Origin: Candidatus Sulfotelmatobacter sp.
GTDB taxonomy: Bacteria; Eisenbacteria; RBG-16-71-46
Reading direction: 5' to 3'
Assembly: GCA_035498555.1 (NCBI GenBank)
Contig: DATKAB010000130.1
Location: 1-33,886 of the forward strand
Length of the DNA stretch: 33,886 nucleotides
How positions within the stretch are numbered: position 1 is the stretch's first letter; each line of letters opens with the position of its first letter. The notes under the pieces were generated by a model. The model ran no database searches. It was not told the origin of the DNA and saw only the letters and a list, made by a program, of their open reading frames with translations. Position numbers and translations under genes: made by a program. Shown piece after piece: positions 9,646 through 16,917 of this stretch.

Positions 9646-9661
9646 GGCAACGCTCGTGCCA
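9646..9661 (-). promoter_or_regulatory. Sigma-54 (-24/-12) promoter of the uspA operon
   Basis: On the minus strand TGGCACGagcgTTGCC matches the sigma-54 consensus at every defined position of TGGCACGnnnnTTGC. The -12 GC is at 9648-9647, so transcription should start near 9635, 30 nt before the uspA ATG. Two enhancer candidates lie at 9772-9806, about 112-146 bp upstream of the -24 GG. Confidence 0.85.
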
Positions 9662-9771
9662 TCGGCGGGCGCAGTCACGCAAGATGCGGTGTTCCCGTGA
9701 ATTGAATGCGCGTTCCGGCGCAACCACCCCTCGCTCGGACCGGCGGCGCCCCTCCGGCGCTCGGCCCGCTC

Positions 9772-9806
9772 CCGCCACTCTGTCAGGCGCCGCTGCCAGC
9801 GTGTCA
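9772..9806 (-). promoter_or_regulatory. Tandem candidate enhancer sites (UAS) for the uspA promoter
   Basis: Read on the minus strand: TGACACGCTGGCAG (9806-9793) and TGACAGAGTGGCGG (9785-9772). Both fit TGACnnnnTGnC(A/G)G and are 21 bp apart start to start, about two helical turns, as expected for cooperative activator dimers. The outer copy contains the stop codon of the MgtA-like ATPase (9804-9806), so coding and regulatory sequence overlap. Confidence 0.6.
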
Positions 9807-12386
9807 CGCCGCCGATTCGGCGCGATGCGATGGCGCGGGGATGGCGGGGCGCGTCCGATAGAAGGGGATCTTGGCGAGCTCTGCCGAAACCACGTAGGCG
9901 AGTGCGATCGCGACCAGCATCCCGACCAGCGGCAACGGAAGGGGCACGAAACCCATCAGGCCGGCGAACGGCAGGTAGGGGAGCGCGAACGCCAGCGGGA
10001 TCAACGCCACCGTCGCCCAGAACAGGAACGGCCCGGGGAGGCTGCGGAAGAAGGGGCGCCGCGTCCTCACCACCAGCGCCACCAGCAGCTCGGTGAGCAG
10101 CGATTCGACGAACCAGCCGGTGCGGAAGGTGGCGGGCGGGGCGTGGAAGATGCCCAGCAGTGCGCCGAACGTGACGAAGTCGAAGACCGAGCTGAGCACT
10201 CCGAACACCAGCATGAACCGCCCGATGAACAGGATGTTCCAGCGTTCCGGCTTCTCGACCATCTCGGGATCCACACGATCCTCGGCCAGCCCCAGCGCCG
10301 GCACGTCGGCGAGGAAATTGTTGAGCAGGATCTGGCTCGCCAGCAGCGGCAGGAAGGGGAGGAACAACGAAGCCAGCGCCATGCTCAGCATGTTGCCGAG
10401 ATTGGCGCTGGTGGTGGTGAGGATGTACTTCATGCTGTTGGCGAAGGTGCGCCGGCCCTCCTCGATGCCCCGCCGGATCACGTCGAGATCGCGCTCGAGC
10501 AGCACGAAGTCGGCGGCCTCGCGGGCCACGTCGACCGCCTGATCCACCGACAGGCTGGTGTCGGCGGCATGCATCGCCGGCGCGTCGTTGACCCCGTCGC
10601 CGAGGAACCCGACCACGTGGCCCGAATGGCGGAGCGCGCGGATCACCCGCTCCTTCTGGGTCGGATCCACCTCGACGAACAATCGGGCCCGCTCCACTTC
10701 CCGGGGAAGCGCTTCGTCGCTGATGTCATCGAGCTCCGCTCCGCTGAGGAGTCCCCCCTCCGTGAGACCGACCTGATCCGCGACCTGCCGGGCCACCAGG
10801 CGGTTGTCGCCGGTGATGATCTTGACCGACACGCCGAGCCGGGCGAGATCGGCGAGCGCGCCGGCCACGCCGGGCTTGGGCCGGTCGCTGAAGGTCACGA
10901 ATCCTTCGAAGGTGAGATCGCGCTCGTCGTCGCGCGAGTAGCTCGCGCGCTCCGGGAGATCGCGGCTGGCGATGCCCAGCACGCGGATCCCGCGCGCGCC
11001 CCATTCGTCGAAGCGCCGCTCCAGTTCGGCGCGCCGCGCGCCGTCGAGAGCCGTGCCGCCGGGGAGCGAAGAGCAGATCGCGAGCAGCGGCTCGAACGCG
11101 CCCTTGGTCACGAGTCGCACGCCTTGCGCCTCGCGAACCACCACGCTGACCCTGCGACGCACGAAGTCGAACGGGATCTCGGCGAGCTTCTGGACCGCCG
11201 GAGCCGGCTTGCAGGCCGCGACGATTGCGTCGTCGAGCGGGCTGCCGATCCCGGTCTCGAGCGCGGCGTTGCAGCCGGCGAGGTCCAGCACCGACGTCAG
11301 GGTCTCCCCGTCGGGTCCGTAACTGCCCTCCAGTCGCACCACGCCCTCGGTCAGCGTGCCGGTCTTGTCGGTGCAGAGCACGTCCATGCTCCCCAGGTTC
11401 TCGATCGCCTGGAGTCTTCGCACCAGGACGCCGGCCGTGGCCATCTGTGACGCGCCCCGCGCCAGATTGATGCTCAGGATCGCCGGCAGCAGCTCGGGCG
11501 AAAGGCCCACCGCCAGCGCCACCGAGAACAGCAGCGTCTCGATCGGCGGCCGGCCGCGCAGCACGTGGATCACGAACACCGCGAGGGTCATGACCACCAT
11601 CACGCTGGTGAGGAGATACCCAAAGCGCAGGATGCCGCGATCGAACTCGGTCTCGGTCGGGCGCGTACGCAGCCGCCGCGCGATCGCGCCGTACTGGGTG
11701 CCGAGCCCCGTCGACACGACCAGGAATCGCGCCGTTCCGCTCCGGACGTTGGTGCCGAGGAACACGCAATTGCTGCGGGCCCCGAGCGGTGCGCCGGCCT
11801 CGACGACGCCCGGCTGTTTCTGGATCGGGAAGCTCTCGCCGGTGAGCGCGGCCTCGTTGACGTGGAAATCGGTGGCCTCGATCAGCACGCCGTCAGCCGG
11901 GACCAGACTGCCCGCCGACAGCAGCACCACGTCGCCGGGGACCACCTCGGCCACGGGAATCCGCACCGCGCCGCCGTCCCGGAGCGCGGTGACGAGAGTC
12001 TGCACGCGCGCCTCGAGCGCCGCCGCGGCGCGGTAAGCGCCGATCTCGCGCGCCGCGCCCAGGCTCACGGTGAGCGCCACGATCACCAGCACGATGATCG
12101 ATTCGATCCAGGAACCGGTCAGCGCCGAAGCCGCCGAGGCGAACAGCAGCACCAGCAGCAGAGGGTTGGAGAACTGGCGCAGCAGCACCCCCAGCGGCGT
12201 GCGCCGGTCCCGGCGGCGCGTTTCGTTGCGCCCGTAGCGCCTGAGCCGATCGGCCGCTTCAGTCGACGACAGGCCGTTCGTGTCCGAGCCCATTTTCAGG
12301 AGGAGGTCGGCGGCCGGGGCAGACCAGTAGGGGGCCGATCCGTCCGTTCGGCGATCAGCGCGGTCGTTCGCGTTCGAGCGCGACAT
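9804..12386 (-). CDS. P-type cation-transporting ATPase, MgtA-like
   Basis: 860 residues, close to MgtA/MgtB length. Cation-ATPase N-terminal domain (about 25-95), actuator motif ALTGESFPIQK, M4 region VALAVGLSPELLPAILSINLARGA as in magnesium-type P-ATPases, phosphorylation motif CTDKTGTLTEG with Asp340, hinge GFLGDGVNDAPAM, and C-terminal membrane helices. By family it would import Mg2+ or a similar cation using ATP; substrate specificity is not proven. The ATG at 12386 lacks a Shine-Dalgarno but has TACCTT 6 nt before it, so the mRNA may be leaderless. It is divergent from the DUF6920-like gene 48 bp away. Related ATPases often sit with UspA and Hsp20 genes in energy-stress clusters. Confidence 0.9.
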   Translation of the reverse strand: MSRSNANDRADRRTDGSAPYWSAPAADLLLKMGSDTNGLSSTEAADRLRRYGRNETRRRDRRTPLGVLLRQFSNPLLLVLLFASAASALTGSWIESIIVLVIVALTVSLGAAREIGAYRAAAALEARVQTLVTALRDGGAVRIPVAEVVPGDVVLLSAGSLVPADGVLIEATDFHVNEAALTGESFPIQKQPGVVEAGAPLGARSNCVFLGTNVRSGTARFLVVSTGLGTQYGAIARRLRTRPTETEFDRGILRFGYLLTSVMVVMTLAVFVIHVLRGRPPIETLLFSVALAVGLSPELLPAILSINLARGASQMATAGVLVRRLQAIENLGSMDVLCTDKTGTLTEGVVRLEGSYGPDGETLTSVLDLAGCNAALETGIGSPLDDAIVAACKPAPAVQKLAEIPFDFVRRRVSVVVREAQGVRLVTKGAFEPLLAICSSLPGGTALDGARRAELERRFDEWGARGIRVLGIASRDLPERASYSRDDERDLTFEGFVTFSDRPKPGVAGALADLARLGVSVKIITGDNRLVARQVADQVGLTEGGLLSGAELDDISDEALPREVERARLFVEVDPTQKERVIRALRHSGHVVGFLGDGVNDAPAMHAADTSLSVDQAVDVAREAADFVLLERDLDVIRRGIEEGRRTFANSMKYILTTTSANLGNMLSMALASLFLPFLPLLASQILLNNFLADVPALGLAEDRVDPEMVEKPERWNILFIGRFMLVFGVLSSVFDFVTFGALLGIFHAPPATFRTGWFVESLLTELLVALVVRTRRPFFRSLPGPFLFWATVALIPLAFALPYLPFAGLMGFVPLPLPLVGMLVAIALAYVVSAELAKIPFYRTRPAIPAPSHRAESAA

Positions 12387-12392
12387 GGCGCA

Positions 12393-12398
12393 AAGGTA
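12393..12398 (-). promoter_or_regulatory. -10 element for possible leaderless mgtA-like transcript
   Basis: TACCTT on the minus strand ends 6 nt before the ATG at 12386. A weak -35 match ACGACA lies 17 nt upstream. No ribosome binding site is present between the two. Confidence 0.42.
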
Positions 12399-12420
12399 GT
12401 GCAATTCCTGGCCGCTGTCG

Positions 12421-12426
12421 TACATT
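12421..12426 (+). promoter_or_regulatory. -10 element for possible leaderless DUF6920-like transcript
   Basis: TACATT ends 8 nt before the ATG at 12435, and no Shine-Dalgarno is present in the gap (CCCGACCG). The predicted transcription start coincides with the start codon. No good -35 is visible. Confidence 0.42.
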
Positions 12427-12434
12427 CCCGACCG

Positions 12435-13280
12435 ATGCTGATGCCGATCGTGATCGTGGTCCTGGTGCTGGTCGCGCTGCTCGGCGCCGGTGCGCTGGCC
12501 GCGCAGTGGTGGAACGCCGAGTCCAATCGCACCATGGCGCGGCTCACCAGGGCCATGCCGCGCGCCGCCGCGCGCACTCTTCAACCCGGCGACCTCGACG
12601 CGCTGCCGAGACCGGTGGCCCGCTATCTCCGCGAGCGTCTTCCGCCGAACCAGCGCCTGATCCGGCGCGCGCAGATCTGGACCCGCGGTGAATTCCTGAT
12701 CCGGCCCGGCCCCTCGGGCTGGCGGAGGTTCCGCGCCAAACAGCTCTTCACCTGGCAGCCGGCGGGATACGTCTGGGACGCGCGCATTCGCATGCTGCCC
12801 GGCCTCGACATCTTCGTGCGGGATGCTCTGGTGGCCGGCGAAGGCTCGATTCGGGCCGCGGTCGCCGGGCTGGTGCCACTGGTCTCCTCGCGCGGCTCGC
12901 CGGGCCTCGCCGCCGGCGCGTCGCACCGATTCCTGGCCGAGGCGCTGTGGTTCCCGACCGCGCTGGTGCTGAACCCGATCCTGCGCTGGGTGCCCATCGA
13001 TGACGACAAGGCCCGCGTCACGCTCGAGCAGGGCGCGACCACCGTGGCTCTCGAATATCGCTTCGGCCCGGACGGCCTTCCCGTCAGCGTGTTCGCCCCG
13101 GATCGCTTCCGCGAACAGGGGGGCCGGGGCGTCCCGACTCCCTGGCAGGTCCGCTTCCTGCGTCACGAAATCCGCGGCGGCATGATGATTCCGGTCTCGG
13201 CAGTGGTCGAATGGCTGCTGCCGAGCGGTCCGCTCGCCTACTGGCGCGGCACGGTCGGCGAGGTGCGTTACGAATTCTGA
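12435..13280 (+). CDS. DUF6920/DUF6544-like membrane-anchored protein
   Basis: 281 residues. One N-terminal transmembrane helix (PIVIVVLVLVALLGAGALAAQWW) is followed by a soluble domain with features I associate with the DUF6544/DUF6920 family: ALPRPVARYLRERLP, GYVWDARIRMLPGLDIFVRDALV, RFLAEALWFPTALVL, WVPIDDDKARVTLEQG and PLAYWRGTVGEVRYEF. The family has no firm function. The family name is from memory and needs a profile search. It is divergent from the MgtA-like gene (48 bp) and followed after 31 bp by an MFS transporter on the same strand. Confidence 0.72.
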   Translation: MLMPIVIVVLVLVALLGAGALAAQWWNAESNRTMARLTRAMPRAAARTLQPGDLDALPRPVARYLRERLPPNQRLIRRAQIWTRGEFLIRPGPSGWRRFRAKQLFTWQPAGYVWDARIRMLPGLDIFVRDALVAGEGSIRAAVAGLVPLVSSRGSPGLAAGASHRFLAEALWFPTALVLNPILRWVPIDDDKARVTLEQGATTVALEYRFGPDGLPVSVFAPDRFREQGGRGVPTPWQVRFLRHEIRGGMMIPVSAVVEWLLPSGPLAYWRGTVGEVRYEF

Positions 13281-13311
13281 GCGCGGAGTCGTCACCCGCT
13301 ATCACGCGCTG

Positions 13312-14571
13312 GTGCTGCTGGTGGCGTGGATGGGCTGGGTGTTCGACTCGATGGACTCGACGCTCTACGTGCTGGTGCTGACCCCGGCGCTGAAGGGTCT
13401 GCTGGGAAGTGGCGCCACCGAGGCCGCGATCGCGCAGCACGGCGGCTGGATCCTCTCGATCTTCCTGATCGGCTGGGCGGCGGGCGGCGTGCTGTTCGGC
13501 GTGCTGGCCGATCGCATCGGACGCACGCGCGCCCTGGTGTGGACGATTCTCATCTACGCCACGTTCACGGGACTCGCGGCCGTCTCCCGCACCTGGTGGC
13601 AGCTCGCCGCGTTCCGCTTTCTCACCGCGCTCGGAGTCGGCGGCGAGTGGGCGGCGGGAGCGGCGCTGGTCGCGGAGGTGTGGCCCGGTCGCAAGCGCGC
13701 CACGGCCGCGGGGATTCTCCAGTCCGCCTGGGCGGTGGGAGTGTTCGTCGCCGCCCTGGTCAACTACTTCGTCGGGCCGTTCAGCTGGCGAGCGGTGTTC
13801 CTGGTCGGCGTCGCTCCGGCCCTGCTGGCGCTGGTGATTCGCCGCAACGTCCGCGAGCCGGAGCTGTGGTCGGCGGCGATCGCCGGCGGGGTTGCGCGCG
13901 GGAGCGCCGGGTCTCGATCCGGCGAAGGCGCCGCCGCGCCGCGGCTCGCCTCGCTGCGCGAGCTGTTCCGACCCGAGTTCCGCCGCACGACCTGGATTGG
14001 ATTCGCGCTCGCCTTCGCGGCGGTGTTCGGGCTGTGGGGCGTCACCTACTGGACTCCGGTACTGCTCCGGCACTTGCCGGATACCGCCCGGATCGGTGAA
14101 GCCGCCACCGTGCATCGGGTGAGCGTCGCCGTGATGGTGCTGAACGCCGGCTCGCTGGCCGGCTACCTGGTGTTCGCGCCGCTGGCCGGCGCGCTCGGCC
14201 GCCGCTGGACGTTCGCACTCTACTACCTGGGCGCGCTGATATCGGTCCCGCTCACTTTCGCGCCCGGAAGAACCTACCAGGCGACGCTCGCGTTGCTGCC
14301 CGTGCTCGGATTCTTCACCAATGGAGTGTTCACCGGCTTCGCGATCTACCTGCCCGAGCTCTATCCCACGCGGCTGCGCGCCACCGGCTCGGGCTTCTGC
14401 TTCAACGCGGCGCGGGTCTTCGCCGCCACCGGGCCGTTCCTCACCGGAACCCTGGTGGGACTGTTCGGATCGTTCAACCGGGCGGTTACGGCGGTCGGAA
14501 CGATCTACCTTCTCGGGCTGATCGTCTTGCCGTTGGCGCGCGAAACTCGAGGCCACGACCTTCCCGCCTGA
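13312..14571 (+). CDS. Major facilitator superfamily transporter
   Basis: About 419 residues with roughly 12 hydrophobic segments, typical of MFS carriers. The loop 2-3 signature GVLADRIGRTRALVW and the N-terminal stretch AWMGWVFDSMDSTLYVLVLTPAL resemble the sugar/organic-acid MFS group. GGEWAAGAALVAEVWP and LPELYPTRLRATGSGFCFN are characteristic of metabolite symporters. The substrate is not predictable. The start is uncertain. GTG 13312 has no properly spaced Shine-Dalgarno, and the frame upstream (TRYHAL) looks like the normal N-terminus of this family, yet no ATG, GTG or TTG occurs between the in-frame stop at about 13183 and 13312. A non-standard start or a sequence error is possible. 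Confidence 0.85.
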   Translation: MLLVAWMGWVFDSMDSTLYVLVLTPALKGLLGSGATEAAIAQHGGWILSIFLIGWAAGGVLFGVLADRIGRTRALVWTILIYATFTGLAAVSRTWWQLAAFRFLTALGVGGEWAAGAALVAEVWPGRKRATAAGILQSAWAVGVFVAALVNYFVGPFSWRAVFLVGVAPALLALVIRRNVREPELWSAAIAGGVARGSAGSRSGEGAAAPRLASLRELFRPEFRRTTWIGFALAFAAVFGLWGVTYWTPVLLRHLPDTARIGEAATVHRVSVAVMVLNAGSLAGYLVFAPLAGALGRRWTFALYYLGALISVPLTFAPGRTYQATLALLPVLGFFTNGVFTGFAIYLPELYPTRLRATGSGFCFNAARVFAATGPFLTGTLVGLFGSFNRAVTAVGTIYLLGLIVLPLARETRGHDLPA

Positions 14572-14591
14572 GTGACAAATCCGGCCTTCCC

Positions 14592-14605
14592 TGACGGAAT
14601 GACAG
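14592..14605 (+). promoter_or_regulatory. Candidate enhancer (UAS) for hsp20
   Basis: TGACGGAATGACAG fits TGACnnnnTGnCAG. It shares 11 of 14 bases with the site at 5775-5788 and has the same orientation relative to the gene it would serve. It lies about 119-132 bp upstream of the -24 GG of the promoter at 14723-14738. A further TGAC occurs at 14573, 19 bp upstream, but its downstream half is not conserved. Confidence 0.58.
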
Positions 14606-14722
14606 CGGGACCCGGCGCGGGCGTCTGATCGGGCGCTGGGGCGAGCCGGTGGGTGCCCGCGCAACTCGCGGAGCCGGGCGCGGTTTCATGATCGCGCGGC
14701 CGCTCTCTCGCGGGCCGCGGAC

Positions 14723-14738
14723 TGGCACGCGCTCTGCA
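14723..14738 (+). promoter_or_regulatory. Sigma-54 (-24/-12) promoter of hsp20
   Basis: TGGCACGcgctCTGCA matches TGGCACGnnnnTTGCA at all but one defined base. GG at 14724-14725 and GC at 14736-14737 are 10 bp apart. The predicted start near 14749 leaves a leader of about 94 nt before the hsp20 ATG. Confidence 0.8.
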
Positions 14739-14842
14739 GAGTGTTCTGCTGCCGTTTCGTAGCACGAAGCGGGCGGTGCGCCGGGCGACGACGCAGGCGC
14801 GGCGGATCGAATCAGGATCAGTGCGCAAAGCGGGAGGAATGT

Positions 14843-15277
14843 ATGAAGGCGACTCTGGTGCCCACCACGGGAGCTCGGTGGCTCCGCAATGAGATGGATC
14901 GGCTGTTCGATCGGGTGTGGGACGGGGATGAATTCTCGACCATGGGGGAGTGGGCGCCGCGTATGGATGTGTCCGAGACCCCGGATGCGCTGACGGCGCG
15001 CATCGAGATCCCGGGAATCGAGCCCAAGGACGTTCAGGTGCTGATCGAGCACGACGTCCTCACCGTCAAAGGCGAGAAGCACGAGGAAGCCGAGCAGAAG
15101 AGCGAGAAGTACTTGAGGCTCGAGCGCGGCTACGGGGCCTTCACGAGGAGCGTGCGGCTGCCGGCTCCGGTCGAGGCGAACAAGGTGGTGGCGACGTTCA
15201 AGAACGGACTGCTCGTGATCACGATGCCCAAGGCCGCCGAGGCCAAGGGGGTCACGGTCCCGATCAAGCTGACCTGA
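14843..15277 (+). CDS. Small heat shock protein, Hsp20 / alpha-crystallin family
   Basis: 144 residues. The N-terminal arm (MKATLVPTTGARWLRNEMDRLFDRVW) precedes an alpha-crystallin domain (about 38-135): RMDVSETPDALTARIEIPGI, VLTVKGEKHEE and FKNGLLVITMPKA, the last being the A-x-x-x-n-G-v-L family signature. The tail VTVPIKLT carries an I-x-L/V-like motif. It is an ATP-independent holdase chaperone in the cytoplasm. The ATG has GGGAGG at 14832-14837. A sigma-54 promoter rather than a heat-shock promoter lies upstream, linking it to the two-component system at 1.6-5.7 kb. Confidence 0.94.
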   Translation: MKATLVPTTGARWLRNEMDRLFDRVWDGDEFSTMGEWAPRMDVSETPDALTARIEIPGIEPKDVQVLIEHDVLTVKGEKHEEAEQKSEKYLRLERGYGAFTRSVRLPAPVEANKVVATFKNGLLVITMPKAAEAKGVTVPIKLT

Positions 15278-15416
15278 CGTTCGCGAACGCATCGTGACGT
15301 CCGCCGGTGCCGGTGCTCCGCGAGGAGGCCGGCGGCCGCGCCACGACGAGGGCTCCGCGGGGATCATCGCCGCGGGGCCCTCACCCGATCCGGAGCAGGA
15401 ACTCTCGAGAGCGAGG

Positions 15417-15422
15417 TACGAT
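15417..15422 (+). promoter_or_regulatory. -10 element for possible leaderless fdhB transcript
   Basis: TACGAT ends 7 nt before the ATG at 15430. GAGCGAGG further upstream is too far (13 nt) to be a good ribosome binding site. No convincing -35 is visible, and read-through from hsp20 (152 bp upstream) is an alternative. Confidence 0.38.
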
Positions 15423-15429
15423 TCCCTCC

Positions 15430-16917
15430 ATGCCCACGCCCAGGTCGGAACCGCTGATTCTCGCCCGGGCCCGCCGGCTGGCCGGAGGGGCCGCCAGCGG
15501 GAACGCCATCGGCGACCTCATGAGGGGGAGTGGCGACGATGAAGTCGCCGCAAAGCGCGGGCTCCCGCTCGCCACCGTCGAGGGCATTCGAAGCGGTTAC
15601 GACCTGATCGCGCCGGGGCCGCGCTACTGCGACGGGACCAGCTGCCACTTCGCCGGCGCGGCCGAAGTGCGCTCGCGTCATCCCCATCTCGACGCCGCCT
15701 CGGCGGTGCGCTGTCTCGGACATTGTTACGAGCCGCCGGCATTCCAGGTGCAGGGCCGCGTGTACGCCGGAGCGGAGGGCTGGGAGGCGGGCGAGATTCC
15801 GCGCCGGTCTCTCGCCGAATCGCCGGTCGTCTTACGACATCTCGTCGCAGGCGCGGCGCCCGCGGACTTCTCCGAGTACGATCTGCCGCCGGGCGCGGAA
15901 ATCCTGGCCGCGCTCGAGCAATCGCATCTTCGCGGACGCGGCGGCGCTTCCTTCCCGACTGCGGCCAAATGGCGCACCGCGCGCGACACCGCGGCCGAGC
16001 GGCGCTACGTGGTCGCGAACGGCGACGAGGGAGATCCCGGCTCGTTCGTGGACCGCCTGCTGATGGAGGAGGACCCGCACGCGATCCTGGCGGGGATGGC
16101 GGCGTGCGCGAAGGTCATCGGCGCCACCCATGGCATCGTCTACGTGCGCGGGGAGTACCCGCGAGCCCAGGCCTCGATTCGCGCCGCCATCGAGGCGGCG
16201 CGCGCGGCGGATCGCCTGGGGCGCGGATTCGACATCGAGGTGATCTCGGGCGCCGGCTCCTACGTCTGCGGCGAAGAGACCGCGCTGCTCCGCTCGATCG
16301 CGGGCCTGCGCGGCGAGGCGCAGCCCAAGCCGCCCTATCCGGCCGAAGCCGGGCTGCACGGCTTCCCGACCGTGGTGCAGAACGTCGAAACCCTGGCGAT
16401 CGTGCCATGGGCCGCGCGCCAGCGACGGCCGAGCGGGACGAAGGCCATGAGCCTCTCGGGCGCGATCCGTCATCCCGGGGTCGTCGAGGTTCCGCTCGGC
16501 ACGCCGCTCCGCCGCGTGCTCACCCAGGCCGGCGGCGGTCCGCCGGCCGATCGCGGCTGGCGCATGGCGCTGATCGGCGGTCCGCTCGGACGCGTGGTTC
16601 CCGAACGGGATTTCGACGTCCCGCTGTCCTATGAAGGCTTGCCGGGCCTCGGGCATGCCGGCATCGTGGTGCTGGACGAGGGCGTGAGCCCTCGCGCACT
16701 GGCCGAGCACCTGTTCGAATTCGCGCGGCTCGAATCCTGCGGCGCGTGCGCCCCGTGCCGCATCGGCGCCGCGCGACTCGCGGGACTCCGGGACGCGGGC
16801 TCGATGCGGAGGTTGCTCGAGACCCTCGAGATGGGAAGCCTGTGCGGCTTCGGCCAGAGCGTTCCGCGGCCGATTCGCGATCTGCTCGAGCACTTCGGCG
16901 ACCAGGTGTTCGCATGA
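15430..16917 (+). CDS. NAD-dependent formate dehydrogenase beta subunit (NuoE-NuoF fusion)
   Basis: 495 residues. A NuoE-like thioredoxin-fold [2Fe-2S] domain carries Cys67-x4-Cys72 and Cys95-x3-Cys99. It is fused to a NuoF-like domain with RGRGGASFPTAAKW and NGDEGDPGSFVDR for FMN/NADH, GSYVCGEETAL, and the [4Fe-4S] motif ESCGACAPCR (Cys437, 440, 443) with Cys472 in SLCGFGQ. It passes electrons from the alpha subunit to NAD+ in the cytoplasm. The ATG at 15430 is the first start giving the complete NuoE domain; the frame is open further upstream but not conserved-looking. The stop overlaps fdhA by 4 bp. The last cysteine is only 29 residues after Cys443, shorter than in typical NuoF. Confidence 0.9.
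   Translation: MPTPRSEPLILARARRLAGGAASGNAIGDLMRGSGDDEVAAKRGLPLATVEGIRSGYDLIAPGPRYCDGTSCHFAGAAEVRSRHPHLDAASAVRCLGHCYEPPAFQVQGRVYAGAEGWEAGEIPRRSLAESPVVLRHLVAGAAPADFSEYDLPPGAEILAALEQSHLRGRGGASFPTAAKWRTARDTAAERRYVVANGDEGDPGSFVDRLLMEEDPHAILAGMAACAKVIGATHGIVYVRGEYPRAQASIRAAIEAARAADRLGRGFDIEVISGAGSYVCGEETALLRSIAGLRGEAQPKPPYPAEAGLHGFPTVVQNVETLAIVPWAARQRRPSGTKAMSLSGAIRHPGVVEVPLGTPLRRVLTQAGGGPPADRGWRMALIGGPLGRVVPERDFDVPLSYEGLPGLGHAGIVVLDEGVSPRALAEHLFEFARLESCGACAPCRIGAARLAGLRDAGSMRRLLETLEMGSLCGFGQSVPRPIRDLLEHFGDQVFA

Noticed and set aside
9078-11450. 790-codon plus-strand open frame opposite uspA and the ATPase
   Set aside because: Low-complexity His/Arg/Glu-rich translation with no motif; antisense to two clearly conserved genes.
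12400-12415. Possible sigma-54 promoter CGGCCAGGAATTGCA for the ATPase on the minus strand
   Set aside because: Spacing is one base short (9 bp) and the -24 half lacks CAC; the TAnnnT element closer to the start fits better.
13084-14664. 526-codon minus-strand frame opposite the MFS gene
   Set aside because: Antisense shadow of MFS helices; Arg/Gln/Glu-rich and spans the hsp20 regulatory region.
14749-14842. ROSE-type RNA thermometer in the hsp20 leader
   Set aside because: No U-rich stretch able to pair with the GGGAGG ribosome site was found; only a small TTCGT/ACGAA stem is visible.
15278-15289. 12-bp palindrome CGTTCGCGAACG directly after hsp20
   Set aside because: Too short for a terminator and not repeated at other sites; could be chance in GC-rich sequence.
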